Assembly: GCF_009299795.1 (NCBI RefSeq)
Contig: NZ_VIGP01000003.1
Span: 372,001 to 436,000 of the forward strand
From: Brachybacterium subflavum
Lineage (GTDB): Bacteria; Actinomycetota; Actinomycetes; Actinomycetales; Dermabacteraceae
Direction: 5' to 3'
DNA length: 64,000 bases
Shown here in pieces: positions 16,609-25,579 of the stretch. Within the stretch, counting starts at the first letter, position 1; each line of letters begins with the position of its first letter. A program made the translations under genes and the position numbers. The notes beneath the pieces are model-generated. The model made no database searches. It had not been told where the DNA came from and saw nothing but the letters and a program-made list of their open reading frames with translations.

Positions 16609-18272
16609 TGACACGGACCACGAGCGGGGCCCGCGGCGCCCACCCGGCGGTGCGGCGCGGCGTGCGCACCCCGCGCGACCAGGTGGCGCCCACGCCCGCG
16701 CTCGCGGCGCTCGTGCTCGGGGTGCTCGGCGGCCTCGGGGCCCTCGCCGCCTTCCCGCCCTACGACCTGTGGATGCTGCTGCCCTTCGCGATCGCCGCCC
16801 TCAACGCGTGCGTGCTCACGCGGCGCTGGCACGTCGCGGCCCTGGCCTCCCTGCTCTGGGGGCTGGCCTTCTTCGTCCCCCTGACCATCTGGGCGAAGAC
16901 CTACGCGGGCCCCGCCCCGTGGCTCGCCCTCGGCGCCTTCGAGGCCCTCTACATCGTCCTCTACGGGCTCGCCGCGCGCGCCGTGCTGGTGCGCCGCGGC
17001 ATCGGGCTGGGCTCCGGGATCGTGCTGGCCGCGCTCTGGGTGGCCGTCGAGACCCTGCGCTCGACCTTCCCCTGGGGCGGGCTGTCCTGGGGCTCGGTGG
17101 CCTTCGCCCTCAGCGATTCGCCGCTGCTGAACCTGGGCCCGTGGATCGGCACCGCCGGTCTGTCCTTCGTGGTCGCCCTGCTGGCGCAGTTCCTGTGCGG
17201 GGGAGCGCTCGCCCTGCTGGGCCGGCGCCATCGCGGCGTCAGGGGGCTCAGCGGGGTGTGGCCGATGGCGACGGTCGTCGGCGTCGTCATCGGCACCATG
17301 GTGGTCCCGCTGCCCAAGAACCCCGCCCCGTCGGACGACGGCTCGATGACCATCGCGGGCGTCCAGGGCAACGTGCCGCCCATCGACCCGGAGAGCCTCG
17401 CCATGCCCTCCGAGATCTTCCCGAACCAGCTCACGGCCACGGCCGACGCCGTCACGCAGGTGCGCGAGGACGGCGGGCAGCTGGATCTGGTGGTCTGGCC
17501 CGAGGACTCCACCGGCTGGGACCCGCGCGCGGACGCCTCCCGGGGCCAGGCGATCACCGCCGCCGCGCAGGACGCGCAGGCGCCGATCATGGTCGGCACC
17601 CAGACCCCCACGGACGACGGCGGCAGGTACAACAACTCGCTGCTGTGGACGACGGACGGCACCGTCGCCGGCGTCTACGCCAAGCGCCACCCGGTGCCCT
17701 TCGGCGAGTACATCCCCTACCGCTCGTTCTTCCGCACGCTGAGCGACAAGGTCGACCTCGTCTCCTCCGACATGAAGGCGGGCACGCAGCCGGGCGTCTT
17801 CGACGTCGACGGCCACGGCGTGGGCGTGCTCATCTGCTTCGAGATCGCCTACCAGGACCTCGTGGACGACGTCGTGGACGACGGCGCCCAGGTGATCGTG
17901 GTGCAGTCCAACAACGCCCTGTTCGGCGACTCCAACGAGGCGATCCAGCAGGTCGCGGAGTCGAAGGTGTTCGCGGTCGTCAGCGGCCGCAGCGTCGTGC
18001 ACGTCTCGACCGTCGGCCAGAGCGCGATCTTCACCCCCGAGGGCCGCACCCTCGACTACCAGGACCACTGGACGCAGGGATCCGTGATCGGCGAGGTGCC
18101 CCTGCGCACCGGGACCACGCCCGCCGTCGCGGCCGGCCGCTGGCCGGAGATCGTGCTCTCCGCCCTCGCGATCGCGGGCGTCCTGTTCGCGGGCGCCGGC
18201 GGACGCCGGGCGGTCGCCCCCGCGATGCGCCGGCGCGAGCGCGCCGCCGCGCGCGGCGGGAGCGCCCGGTGA
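16608..18272 (+). CDS. lnt: Apolipoprotein N-acyltransferase
   Basis: This 554-residue membrane enzyme adds the third acyl chain to lipoproteins at the outer face of the membrane. Several hydrophobic segments occupy the first 230 residues, followed by a nitrilase-like domain with the catalytic triad: Glu in [10 protein letters not shown] (near residue 299), Lys in [14 protein letters not shown] (near 358) and Cys in [10 protein letters not shown] (near 408). A final membrane helix lies near 515. It overlaps the mannosyltransferase gene downstream (GTGA). Lnt beside Ppm mirrors the fused Ppm1 of Mycobacterium tuberculosis. Confidence 0.93.
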   Translation: MTRTTSGARGAHPAVRRGVRTPRDQVAPTPALAALVLGVLGGLGALAAFPPYDLWMLLPFAIAALNACVLTRRWHVAALASLLWGLAFFVPLTIWAKTYAGPAPWLALGAFEALYIVLYGLAARAVLVRRGIGLGSGIVLAALWVAVETLRSTFPWGGLSWGSVAFALSDSPLLNLGPWIGTAGLSFVVALLAQFLCGGALALLGRRHRGVRGLSGVWPMATVVGVVIGTMVVPLPKNPAPSDDGSMTIAGVQGNVPPIDPESLAMPSEIFPNQLTATADAVTQVREDGGQLDLVVWPEDSTGWDPRADASRGQAITAAAQDAQAPIMVGTQTPTDDGGRYNNSLLWTTDGTVAGVYAKRHPVPFGEYIPYRSFFRTLSDKVDLVSSDMKAGTQPGVFDVDGHGVGVLICFEIAYQDLVDDVVDDGAQVIVVQSNNALFGDSNEAIQQVAESKVFAVVSGRSVVHVSTVGQSAIFTPEGRTLDYQDHWTQGSVIGEVPLRTGTTPAVAAGRWPEIVLSALAIAGVLFAGAGGRRAVAPAMRRRERAAARGGSAR

Positions 18273-19054
18273 GCGCCCGGGTCCTCGTCGTCATCCCCAC
18301 CTACGACGAGCGCGAGACCCTGTCCTCGACCCTGGCGCGCCTGCGGGCGGCCGTGCCGGACGCCCGCGTGCTCGTGGTCGACGACGCCTCCCCGGACGGC
18401 ACCGGCGAGCTCGCCGAGGCCCTCGCGCAGGACGACCCGCAGGTCGACGTCCTCCACCGCACGGGCAAGGAGGGCCTCGGCCCCGCCTACCTCGCGGGCT
18501 TCCGCTGGGGGCTCGAGCGCGGCACCGAGGTGCTCGTGGAGATGGACGCCGACGCCTCCCACCGGCCCGAGCAGCTCCCGCGCCTCCTCGACGCGGTCGA
18601 GGGCGGCGCGGACCTCGCCATCGGCTCGCGATGGGTTCCGGGCGGACGCGTCCACGACTGGCCGCTGCGCCGCCTGCTGCTCTCCCGCGCCGCGAACGTC
18701 TACGCGCGCCTCGCCCTGGGGCTGCGGGTGCACGACGCCACCGCGGGCTTCCGCGCCTACCGCGCCCCGCTCGCGCGGATCCTGGTCGAGTCCGGACCCG
18801 CGTCCCAGGGCTACTGCTTCCAGGTCGACATGACGCGGCGCTCCGCGGCGCACGGCGCCGTCGTCCGCGAGGTCCCCATCGACTTCGACGAGCGCACCGA
18901 GGGCGCCAGCAAGATGAGCTCGGCGATCGTGCGCGAAGCCCTCGTGAAGGTCACCTGGTGGGGGGCGCAGCGCCGCTCCCAGCAGCTCCTCACCCTGCTC
19001 CGATACGCTGGTCGCCACGCATCACGTGAGAGTTCGTTCCCATCCGGCAGGTGA
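18269..19054 (+). CDS. Polyprenol-phosphate mannosyltransferase
   Basis: This 261-residue GT2 enzyme transfers mannose from GDP-mannose to a polyprenyl phosphate, supplying mannose donors for lipoglycans and O-mannosylated proteins. Motifs are [12 protein letters not shown] at the N-terminus, [12 protein letters not shown] near residue 36 and [14 protein letters not shown] near 91 with the metal-binding DAD. There is no C-terminal membrane domain, as in bacterial Ppm enzymes that rely on Lnt-like partners for membrane attachment. The GTG start overlaps lnt. A -10 element for the next gene lies inside its 3' end. Confidence 0.9.
   Translation: MSARVLVVIPTYDERETLSSTLARLRAAVPDARVLVVDDASPDGTGELAEALAQDDPQVDVLHRTGKEGLGPAYLAGFRWGLERGTEVLVEMDADASHRPEQLPRLLDAVEGGADLAIGSRWVPGGRVHDWPLRRLLLSRAANVYARLALGLRVHDATAGFRAYRAPLARILVESGPASQGYCFQVDMTRRSAAHGAVVREVPIDFDERTEGASKMSSAIVREALVKVTWWGAQRRSQQLLTLLRYAGRHASRESSFPSGR
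19004..19009 (+). promoter_or_regulatory. -10 element inside the 3' end of the mannosyltransferase gene
   Basis: TACGCT, in the context GATACGCTGGT that recurs at other promoters in this window, could start a transcript near 19016 for the FxsA-like gene, giving a leader of about 40 bases. Confidence 0.35.
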
Positions 19055-19058
19055 TCCC

Positions 19059-19703
19059 ATGAGCTCCACCTTCTCGTCTCCCAGCAGTTCCTCGTCCGGC
19101 AGTTCCTCGTCCGGCGGCCGCTCGACCAGCGGCTCCTCGCCCGCAGGCGCGTCGGTCGGCGCGTCGCACGGCCGCGCGCCGTCGGGCCGACCCTCCCGGC
19201 TCGCCGCCCTGCTGCCCTACGCGGCGCTCGTGCTGGGCATCGTCGAGATCGCGCTGCTGATCCTCATCGGCGTGAAGACCTCGCTGTGGTGGTCGCTGCT
19301 CATCATCGTCGTGGGCTGGATCGTGGGCGTCGCCCTGCTGATCGCCGCGGGCCAGCAGTCCCTCTCCCGCGCGCGCTCCCTCTGGCGGGCCCTGCGCGGC
19401 ACGGGGGACGTGCAGAAGCACCTCAGCCGCCCCGCGTTCACGGTGCTGGCCGCCGCGTGCTTCTTCTTCCCGGGCGTCCTCACCGACATCGTCGGGATCA
19501 TCCTGCTGCTCACGCCCGTCCAGCGCCGCACGGTCGAGGGGCTCGGCCTGTCCGGCGGCGGCGACGCCGCGCACCGCGTCCTCTTCCGGCGCAGCTCGGG
19601 AGGCGTGATCGACGGCGAGATCGTGGTGACGCCGCAGAAGCCCTCCGGCGGCGCCTCGTCCGGACAGTCACCGGACGGCCCGCCGCTGATCACCCAGGAC
19701 TGA
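19059..19703 (+). CDS. FxsA family membrane protein
   Basis: This 214-residue protein begins with a Ser/Gly-rich disordered stretch of about 45 residues, then has the FxsA pattern: a hydrophobic segment with LGIVEIALLILIGVKTSLWW (residues 58-77), a second helix, QQSLSRARSLWRALRGTG, and a third hydrophobic segment with FFFPGVLTDIVGIILLL near 140. FxsA overproduction in E. coli relieves F-plasmid exclusion of phage T7; its normal role is unknown. The ATG at 19059 is preferred over GTG 19026. A strong hairpin follows 11 bases after the stop. Confidence 0.8.
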   Translation: MSSTFSSPSSSSSGSSSSGGRSTSGSSPAGASVGASHGRAPSGRPSRLAALLPYAALVLGIVEIALLILIGVKTSLWWSLLIIVVGWIVGVALLIAAGQQSLSRARSLWRALRGTGDVQKHLSRPAFTVLAAACFFFPGVLTDIVGIILLLTPVQRRTVEGLGLSGGGDAAHRVLFRRSSGGVIDGEIVVTPQKPSGGASSGQSPDGPPLITQD

Positions 19704-19713
19704 GGCGTCGCAC

Positions 19714-19782
19714 CGCCGCATCCATGAGAAGAGCCCCGCAGCCGTCGATGGCGGTCGCGGGGCCCTTCTCATGGATGCGGCG
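19714..19782. terminator. Bidirectional terminator between fxsA and rbpA
   Basis: Arms 19714-19739 and 19757-19782 form a 26-base-pair stem with one A-C mismatch and a 17-base loop. It lies between convergent genes and would end transcription from both sides. This is the longest inverted repeat noticed in the window. Confidence 0.85.
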
Positions 19783-19810
19783 CACAGCCGCCGGGCGCAC
19801 GGCCCGTGGT

Positions 19811-20161
19811 TCAGAGGTTCCGGCGCTGATGCAGCTTGCCGGCGTGCAGGAGGTCGAGGCGCTGATCGAGGAGCACCTGCAGATCCTCCTCGCTGCGGCG
19901 CTCGAGGAGCATGTCCCAGTGGGTGCGCTGGGGCTTGCCCGGCTTCGCCTCGGGCTTCTCGTGGTCGCGCAGGACGGCGGTGTTGCCGCAGCGGCACTCC
20001 CAGATCGCCGGGACATCGGCCTCGACGGAGAAGGGGAGGATGATCGTGTGGCCGTTGGGGCAGTCGTAGACGGCCTCCTGGCGCGGGGCGGCGAGGACGT
20101 TCTCGTCGGTCTCCATGCTGAAGGATCCGAGGCGGGTTCCTCGCAGGCTGCGGCTGTTCAT
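19811..20161 (-). CDS. rbpA: RNA polymerase-binding protein RbpA
   Basis: This 116-residue actinobacterial protein binds the principal sigma factor and RNA polymerase and stabilises the open complex. The zinc-ribbon core reads CPNGHTIILPFSVEAD...WECRCG (about residues 34-59), and the sigma-binding helix is RTHWDMLLERRSEEDL near residues 81-96. The N-terminal tail MNSRSLRGTRLGSFS is also typical. The ATG at 20161 has AGGAAGG about 10 bases upstream. An 18-base perfect palindrome lies 72-89 bases upstream and is a candidate control site. Confidence 0.95.
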   Translation of the reverse strand: MNSRSLRGTRLGSFSMETDENVLAAPRQEAVYDCPNGHTIILPFSVEADVPAIWECRCGNTAVLRDHEKPEAKPGKPQRTHWDMLLERRSEEDLQVLLDQRLDLLHAGKLHQRRNL

Positions 20162-20232
20162 CCGATGGTGCCTTCCTGACGGTTCCGGGGGCGGCGGTCG
20201 CACGCGCACTGCGGCGCGACAGTGACCAGAAC

Positions 20233-20250
20233 GTTCCGTGCGCACGGAAC
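20233..20250. promoter_or_regulatory. Perfect 18-base palindrome upstream of rbpA
   Basis: GTTCCGTGCGCACGGAAC is a perfect inverted repeat without spacer, better suited to binding a dimeric protein than to forming a terminator. It is 72 bases upstream of the rbpA start and 22 bases beyond the stop of the glycerophosphodiesterase gene. The binding protein is unknown; it is not a LexA box, because the half-sites are in the opposite order. Confidence 0.5.
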
Positions 20251-20271
20251 ATTCCCGGGCCGCGGCGTGGG

Positions 20272-21093
20272 TCACATCACGTCGCCGGTGGGCGGCTCCG
20301 TCCCGTCGAGCAGGGCGCTCAGGCGATCGACGCGATTGGTGATGATGCCGTCGACGCCGATCGCCAGGAGGTCCCTCATCCGCGCGGTCTCGTCGATCGT
20401 CCACACCTGCACCTCGCAGCCGGCGCGATGGGCGGCGGCGACGTTCGCGGGCGTGACGATGCGCAGCACCGACTGGGAGACGGGCACCTGCAGGGCGCCG
20501 TAGGGGTGCAGCAGCGCGCGCAGCGCGGGGTCGGGCAGCTCGAGCGCCCGCGCGAGGACGAAGCCCGCGATCACCTCCCGCGACGGGCTGCGCACGGGTG
20601 CCACGCCGGTCGCCTCCCGCACCGCCCGCACGGCTCGCGAGGCGACGGCGCCGCGGAAGCTCGTCACGCACACGCGCCCCGCGGCACCGGTGCGGGCGAT
20701 CGCCGCGACCGCCGGGCCGACGGCCGCCTCGTCCTTGACGTCGATGTTCACGGGGATGTCCGGAAAGCTCCCGAGCACGTCCTCGAGGCGGGCGAGGGGC
20801 TCGCGCCCGGCGACCCGGATGCCCTCGAGGTCACTCTCGTGCAGCGCTCCGATGCTCCGGGGGTCCCCCGCGATGCGGGTGAGGTCGGGGTCGTGCACGG
20901 CGAGGGCGACCCCGTCTGCCGTGGCCCGAGTGTCGGTCTCGAGCATGTCGGCGCCGGCGCCGAGCGCGTCGGAGAACGCGCGCATCGTGTTCTCGGCGCC
21001 GTCGAGCGCGAGTCCGCGATGGGCGATGCGGCGGGGCCGCGGCCCGGGCAGGAACCGTCCGTGCTCAGCGTCGTCCGTGGTCCAGGAGCTCAT
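20272..21093 (-). CDS. Glycerophosphodiester phosphodiesterase
   Basis: This 273-residue TIM-barrel enzyme cleaves glycerophosphodiesters to glycerol 3-phosphate and an alcohol. The catalytic motifs are AHRG near residue 26 with GAENTMRAF a few residues on, and ETDTRATADGVALAVHDPDL near residues 52-71, holding the Glu, Asp and second His. EVQVWTID near 240 is the usual C-terminal barrel strand. No signal peptide is seen, so a cytoplasmic location is likely. It overlaps the SURF1 gene upstream by 29 bases. Confidence 0.9.
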   Translation of the reverse strand: MSSWTTDDAEHGRFLPGPRPRRIAHRGLALDGAENTMRAFSDALGAGADMLETDTRATADGVALAVHDPDLTRIAGDPRSIGALHESDLEGIRVAGREPLARLEDVLGSFPDIPVNIDVKDEAAVGPAVAAIARTGAAGRVCVTSFRGAVASRAVRAVREATGVAPVRSPSREVIAGFVLARALELPDPALRALLHPYGALQVPVSQSVLRIVTPANVAAAHRAGCEVQVWTIDETARMRDLLAIGVDGIITNRVDRLSALLDGTEPPTGDVM

Positions 21094-22000
21094 CCTCTTC
21101 CTCCTCGTCCTGCGTGCGCGGGCGCGCCCTGCGCAGCTCGGCGGAGGCCGCCCGCGGCGCGGTGGGCGCGGCCTCCCGTGTCGTCTCCGCCGGTCCGCTC
21201 CGGGTCCCGTCCTCGCCGCCGCCGTCGTCGGCGTCCTCACCCTCCTCGTCGAGGATCTGGCGGCGCGTGCGCACCACCAGGGCGATGGGGAAGAAGGCCG
21301 CGAACAGCCACCACTGCACGGCGTAGGAGAGGTGGGGGCCGAGGCTCGTGTCGGGCTCCTCGAGGACGTGGGGCATGGGGCTGACCGACGGGTCCTCCGA
21401 GACCAGCTCCCCGAAGGCCCCCGTGTAGACGCTGCCGCCGAGATCGGGGAGCTCGGGGGCGATCGCACTGGGGGTGACGGTCTGGACCTGGCCCGGGGGG
21501 TTCCGCCGGTTCTCCAGGGTCGGCTCGACCACGCGCATGCGCACCACGATGGTGGTGCGGCCCTCGGGCACGGGCGGTTCGCTCGCCGGCGTGGACGAGG
21601 TCTCGGCGCCGTCCACCCACCCGCGCACGACGAGGAGCGTGCCCTGGTCGGTCGTGAAGGGGACGAGCTGCCAGAAGCCCACCGAGTCCGAGAGCGGACG
21701 GTTGCGCACCCACAGCAGGCAGTCGGGCTCGGTGCAGTACTCGCCGGTCAGCTCGACCTGCTTCCAGCGGTCGGAGGACGCCAGCGGCGTGCCGGGGGAG
21801 GGGAGCACCTGGTCCAGGCCGACGGGCGCGGCGCTGTAGTTGGTCTCGATGACGTCAGCGTTCTCGCGCTTGCCCTCGAAACGGTGCCACTGCCAGAAGC
21901 CGAGGCCGATGCAGACGGCGGCGGCGAGGAAGACGCCGAGGACGGCGCCCAGGGCGTCGCGGGTGCAGAGGCGACGCAGGATCTTCAGGGCCGTTCTCAT
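21065..22000 (-). CDS. SURF1 family cytochrome oxidase biogenesis protein
   Basis: This 311-residue membrane protein has the SURF1 layout: one N-terminal membrane helix (about residues 16-37, ending LGFWQWHRFEGK), a large extracytoplasmic domain with VELTGEYCTEPDCLLWVRNR near 85 and VVRGWVDG near 127, and a second membrane helix near 224 (SYAVQWWLFAAFFPIALVV). SURF1 proteins help insert haem a into aa3-type oxidase. The cytoplasmic tail is acidic and Ala/Arg-rich. It overlaps the preceding gene by four bases. Confidence 0.9.
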   Translation of the reverse strand: MRTALKILRRLCTRDALGAVLGVFLAAAVCIGLGFWQWHRFEGKRENADVIETNYSAAPVGLDQVLPSPGTPLASSDRWKQVELTGEYCTEPDCLLWVRNRPLSDSVGFWQLVPFTTDQGTLLVVRGWVDGAETSSTPASEPPVPEGRTTIVVRMRVVEPTLENRRNPPGQVQTVTPSAIAPELPDLGGSVYTGAFGELVSEDPSVSPMPHVLEEPDTSLGPHLSYAVQWWLFAAFFPIALVVRTRRQILDEEGEDADDGGGEDGTRSGPAETTREAAPTAPRAASAELRRARPRTQDEEEEDELLDHGRR

Positions 22001-22533
22001 GCGGCGGTCGTGACCTCGGCGAGGGACGTCGGGGCCGTGGGGGCGGCCGGCGCGGCGGGCTGGGAAGCTGTGGACAGGGACGACGCGGGCAGCGACGTCG
22101 CGGGCAGGGAATCGCTGGCGTAGTGCATGAGCTGCACGAAGAGCACCGCGGTGCCGGCGGCGATCAGCAGTCCGACCGCGGTCGCCACGATCGTCATGCC
22201 CAGGCGCAGTCGGGGCCGCGCGCGGCGCTCGGCCGGCTCCGGGAAGCCGTAGTCCTCGTGCTCGAGCTGGTTCTCCGACCAGATCCCGGGGTTCATGACC
22301 GTCACGGGATAGCTGGGGACGCGGCGGCGCACGCGGGCACCGCTCGCGGGGACGTCCTCGGAGAGGAGCAGAGGGCCGTCCTCGGCGCCTCCTGCCCGCG
22401 TGCGGTCCATCCAGACCCGCCATCCGGCGGGCACCCGACCCCATCCGGGGTCGGGGCGCCACCCCTCCGGCGGGAGCCAGCCGTCCTCGGGCGGCTCCGG
22501 CCAGTGGGGTGGCGGATTGAAGGACGAGGTCAC
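21997..22533 (-). CDS. Membrane protein with N-terminal FNPPPHWP Trp-rich module
   Basis: This 178-residue protein starts with a Trp/Pro-rich module of about 42 residues (FNPPPHWPEPPEDGW, PPEGWRPDPGWGRVPAGW) that is repeated at the start of the next gene upstream. One membrane helix lies near residues 112-135, followed by an extracytoplasmic Ala/Ser/Thr/Pro-rich tail. No enzyme domain is recognised. It overlaps SURF1 (ATGA) and the upstream gene by four bases, so all three are made together, which hints at a role near the respiratory membrane. Function unknown. Confidence 0.7.
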   Translation of the reverse strand: MTSSFNPPPHWPEPPEDGWLPPEGWRPDPGWGRVPAGWRVWMDRTRAGGAEDGPLLLSEDVPASGARVRRRVPSYPVTVMNPGIWSENQLEHEDYGFPEPAERRARPRLRLGMTIVATAVGLLIAAGTAVLFVQLMHYASDSLPATSLPASSLSTASQPAAPAAPTAPTSLAEVTTAA

Positions 22534-24065
22534 TTCTCGATGTCCCAGCTGTAGGTGTCGCTTCCGGAGTCCATGACGAGCTTGTTGCCGCCCGCGCGCT
22601 TCACCGCGAAGAGCATCGTCATGGAGTACTCGTCGCCCTCGGAGAACTCATAGGGGCTGTTGCCCTCGATCCCGGAGTTCTTCAGCGCGTAGGTGTTCGT
22701 GTCGGACTGGACCGTGCCGCCGTACGGGGTCTCCACGGAGTAGTCCCAGTTCGCCCAGTCCATCGTGCCCTCGGTGACCTCGAGGTGCGTGGTCACCACG
22801 AGGTAGGGGCCGTACTTCGCGTCATCGATCTCATACTGCGTGTCCAGATCCTCGGCGTTCTTCCATTCCATGGACACCTGGACCTTCCCCTTGCCCTCGG
22901 GACCGACGACGTCGATCTCCTTCGCCGACGGGTCGACGGTGGGAAGCACGGACGGGGTGACGGTGGGCTCGGCATCCTCGCTCGCGGACTCGGACTGCGA
23001 GGGATCCTCGGAGGCTGCGTCCTGACTGGTGGTCGCCCCGGCAGAGGGGCTCGGGTCGTCCGAGCCTCCGAGCGCGCGGACCGCGAAGATGCCGAGGACG
23101 ACGAGGACGATCGCGAGAACGAGCAGCACGATGCAGCCGATCCACCAGAACCGCGCGATGACGCCCTTCTTCGCGGGCTCCGCCGCGTTCGGCACCGTCG
23201 ACCACTGGGCCTGCGGATCGCTCGCGGGGCCGGGATCGGGCGATCCGTAGGCCTCGGCCGACGAGGGCCCATAGGCCGGGGCCCCCTGGCCCGGGGCCGC
23301 CCCGCCCTGGTCGTACGCCGGTGCGCCCTGGGCGCCGTAAACCTGCGCGCCGTATCCCTGACCCTGCTGGTCGCCGGCGCCGTATCCCTGCGCGGGCGAT
23401 CCCTGGCCGTACCCCTGTTCCGCCTGGTCCTGGGAGCCGTAGCCCTGCGCCGGCTGGGAGGCCGCGCCGTCCTCGGCGGCAGCCCCGTACGCGGGGGCGG
23501 CCGGGGGCTGCTGGCCGTACGCGGACACCGGCTCCTCGGCAGCGGGATCAGCAGCACCAGCAGCACCAGCAGCACCAGCAGGAGCCTGCTGGCTCGCGGC
23601 GGGCGCGCCGTCCGACCGCTCGTCCTGCGCGGCCTCGGCCGCGGCCCGACCGGCCTCGTCGTTCTCGGGCTCGGCGCTCTCGTACGGCGCCGAGCCGGCG
23701 AGCGCCGCGGAGGTCTCCTCGTCGCTCGGGCCCGTGTACACGGCGGTCTCGGGAGACGACGTCGCCTCGGGATCGGTGCCCGCTCCGCTGTCGGCCCCCT
23801 GCTCCGCAGCGGCGCCCTGCTCCGAGGACATGTCCTGTGCGGACGCGGCGCCGGCGACCCGCGTCGCCTCGTCATCGGGGCCGGGCTGCACGTGCGCATC
23901 CTCGCCCGCCTGCTCGGTCGGGGCCTGCGGCGCCTCGTCGGCGACCCAGAAGTTCCATCCCTCGGGGGCCGGCCCCCAGGCGGGGTCGGGCTGCCATCCC
24001 GGCGGCGGCGTCCAGCCCTCCTCGTCGATCGGCCAGTTCGGCGGGGGGTTGAAGCGGTAAGCCAT
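22530..24065 (-). CDS. Membrane-anchored protein with Trp-rich module and C-terminal Ig-like domain
   Basis: This 511-residue protein opens with the same module as its neighbour (FNPPPNWPIDEEGW, PPPGWQPDPAWGPAPEGWNF). Next come about 270 disordered residues, acidic and Ala-rich and then Gly/Gln/Tyr-rich (repeats such as QGYGSQDQAEQGYGQ). A membrane helix near residues 305-330 (WWIGCIVLLVLAIVLVVLGI) is followed by a Ser/Thr linker and a domain of about 120 residues resembling DUF4352-type Ig-like domains of secreted actinobacterial proteins. It probably holds that domain outside the cell. The TAGCAT element at 24147-24152 may be its promoter. Confidence 0.7.
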   Translation of the reverse strand: MAYRFNPPPNWPIDEEGWTPPPGWQPDPAWGPAPEGWNFWVADEAPQAPTEQAGEDAHVQPGPDDEATRVAGAASAQDMSSEQGAAAEQGADSGAGTDPEATSSPETAVYTGPSDEETSAALAGSAPYESAEPENDEAGRAAAEAAQDERSDGAPAASQQAPAGAAGAAGAADPAAEEPVSAYGQQPPAAPAYGAAAEDGAASQPAQGYGSQDQAEQGYGQGSPAQGYGAGDQQGQGYGAQVYGAQGAPAYDQGGAAPGQGAPAYGPSSAEAYGSPDPGPASDPQAQWSTVPNAAEPAKKGVIARFWWIGCIVLLVLAIVLVVLGIFAVRALGGSDDPSPSAGATTSQDAASEDPSQSESASEDAEPTVTPSVLPTVDPSAKEIDVVGPEGKGKVQVSMEWKNAEDLDTQYEIDDAKYGPYLVVTTHLEVTEGTMDWANWDYSVETPYGGTVQSDTNTYALKNSGIEGNSPYEFSEGDEYSMTMLFAVKRAGGNKLVMDSGSDTYSWDIEK

Positions 24066-24145
24066 CAGGGAGGAACCTTCCGGAAGGGATGCTGTACGTC
24101 CTGCCGGGACCGCGTGTGGCGGATCCCCGTGCACTGGTCCCTACG

Positions 24146-24152
24146 TATGCTA
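24146..24152. promoter_or_regulatory. Overlapping divergent -10 elements
   Basis: TATGCTA reads TATGCT toward fabG and TAGCAT toward the Trp-rich protein operon, so one 7-base core could serve two promoters facing apart. No clear -35 elements were seen on either side. Confidence 0.4.
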
Positions 24153-24239
24153 GAGCACCGGCCGTCCCCGGCCGCCCTCGCGCGCGCCCCGCGTCACCCA
24201 CAGCATCCGCATCATCCCGCACAGCAAGGAGCACCACGC

Positions 24240-24965
24240 ATGTCCCTCGAGAGCACGGAACCCCGCAGCGTCCTCATCACCGGCGGGAACCGCGGCATCG
24301 GCCGCGCGATCGCCGAGGAGTTCGTGCGCCGCGGAGACCGCGTGGCGATCACCTCGCGCTCGGGCCACGAGGGCCCCGCGGGCACCCTCACCGTGACCGC
24401 GGACATCACCGACGGCGACTCGCTCGACGCCGCGGTGAAGCAGGCCGAGGCCGAGCACGGCCCCATCGAGGTGCTCGTCGCCAACGCCGGCATGACCGAC
24501 GACCAGCTCCTGCTGCGCATGAGCGACGAGTCCTTCGAGAAGGTCGTCGACACGAACCTCACGGGCTCCTTCCGCACCGTGAAGCGGGTGATCAAGTCGA
24601 TGATGCGCAAGAAGAAGGGCCGCATCGTCCTCATCAGCTCCGTGGTCGCCCAGCTGGGCTCGCCGGGGCAGGTGAACTACGCGGCGTCCAAGGCCGGCCT
24701 CCTGGGCATCGCGCGCTCCATCACGCGCGAGCTCGGTTCGCGCGGGATCACGGCGAACGTCGTCGCCCCCGGATACATCGCGACCGACATGACCGACTCG
24801 CTGCCGGAGGACCTGCAGAAGAACTACCTCTCGCAGATCCCCGCCGGTCGCTTCGCCGAGCCCGCCGAGGTCGCCCGCGTGACGGCCTTCCTCGCGAGCG
24901 ACGACGCGTCCTACATCTCCGGCGCCGTCGTGCCTGTCGACGGCGGCCTGGGCATGGGACACTGA
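24240..24965 (+). CDS. fabG: 3-oxoacyl-ACP reductase FabG
   Basis: This 241-residue short-chain dehydrogenase reduces 3-oxoacyl-ACP with NADPH in fatty-acid elongation. The cofactor motif GGNRGIGRA is near residue 16 and NAGMTDD near 82; the catalytic Ser, Tyr and Lys are seen in ISSVVAQLGSPGQVNYAASK (near 131-150). The C-terminus PVDGGLGMGH is typical. In many actinomycetes an enoyl reductase gene follows directly. Here an unrelated phosphatase follows after 79 bases. Confidence 0.9.
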   Translation: MSLESTEPRSVLITGGNRGIGRAIAEEFVRRGDRVAITSRSGHEGPAGTLTVTADITDGDSLDAAVKQAEAEHGPIEVLVANAGMTDDQLLLRMSDESFEKVVDTNLTGSFRTVKRVIKSMMRKKKGRIVLISSVVAQLGSPGQVNYAASKAGLLGIARSITRELGSRGITANVVAPGYIATDMTDSLPEDLQKNYLSQIPAGRFAEPAEVARVTAFLASDDASYISGAVVPVDGGLGMGH

Positions 24966-25044
24966 GTCCCGCAGCGACCGCGCGTCCGGCGCACCTGCGA
25001 CCCCTGCCACCGGACACTCCAGACAGAAGGCGTGACTCGACCCG

Positions 25045-25566
25045 ATGCCCTCCGACCCCGACAGTCGCCTGCTCCTGCTCATGCGCCATGGCAAGGCGGA
25101 CAGCGCGCAGGATCCGGATCATGAGCGGGAGCTGACAGACCGCGGCCGCACGCAGGCCCGGATGACCGGCGAGTACCTCGAGTCGCAGGGCGTGCGGCCC
25201 ACGCGCGTCCTCGTCTCCGACGCGGTCCGCACGCGGGAGACCTGGGAGAGCGTGCTCGCCTCGATGCCCGGGTTCGACGGCACCGTGGAATTCCTCCCGG
25301 AGATCTACGAGGGGGGACCCGCGGAGGTGCTGGACCTCGTCCGCGCCACCGACGACGCCGAGCACGTGGTGATGGTCATCGGCCATGAGCCGACCATGGC
25401 CTCGCTCACGCACGGCCTGGCCGCGGAGGACTCCGACCCCGGTTCCGTCGCCCAGACCCGGATCGGTCTGCCGACCGGCGCGCTCTGCGTGCTCTCGGGC
25501 AGCGTCCAGCACTGGTCCGATCTGGGGGAGGAGTCCCTCACGCTGCACACCGTCGTCCGCAGCTGA
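25045..25566 (+). CDS. SixA-like histidine phosphatase
   Basis: This 173-residue protein of the histidine phosphatase superfamily has the catalytic LMRHGKADSA near residue 12 and the second histidine in VIGHEPTMASL near 110. Its small size matches the SixA group, which removes phosphate from phosphohistidine in proteins. The true substrate is unknown. It converges with serB, with only 13 bases between the stops. Confidence 0.8.
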   Translation: MPSDPDSRLLLLMRHGKADSAQDPDHERELTDRGRTQARMTGEYLESQGVRPTRVLVSDAVRTRETWESVLASMPGFDGTVEFLPEIYEGGPAEVLDLVRATDDAEHVVMVIGHEPTMASLTHGLAAEDSDPGSVAQTRIGLPTGALCVLSGSVQHWSDLGEESLTLHTVVRS

Positions 25567-25579
25567 AGGGCCGGATCCC

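Noticed and set aside
20233-20250. LexA box upstream of rbpA
   Set aside because: The half-sites are GTTCC...GGAAC, the reverse order of the GAAC...GTTC LexA site.
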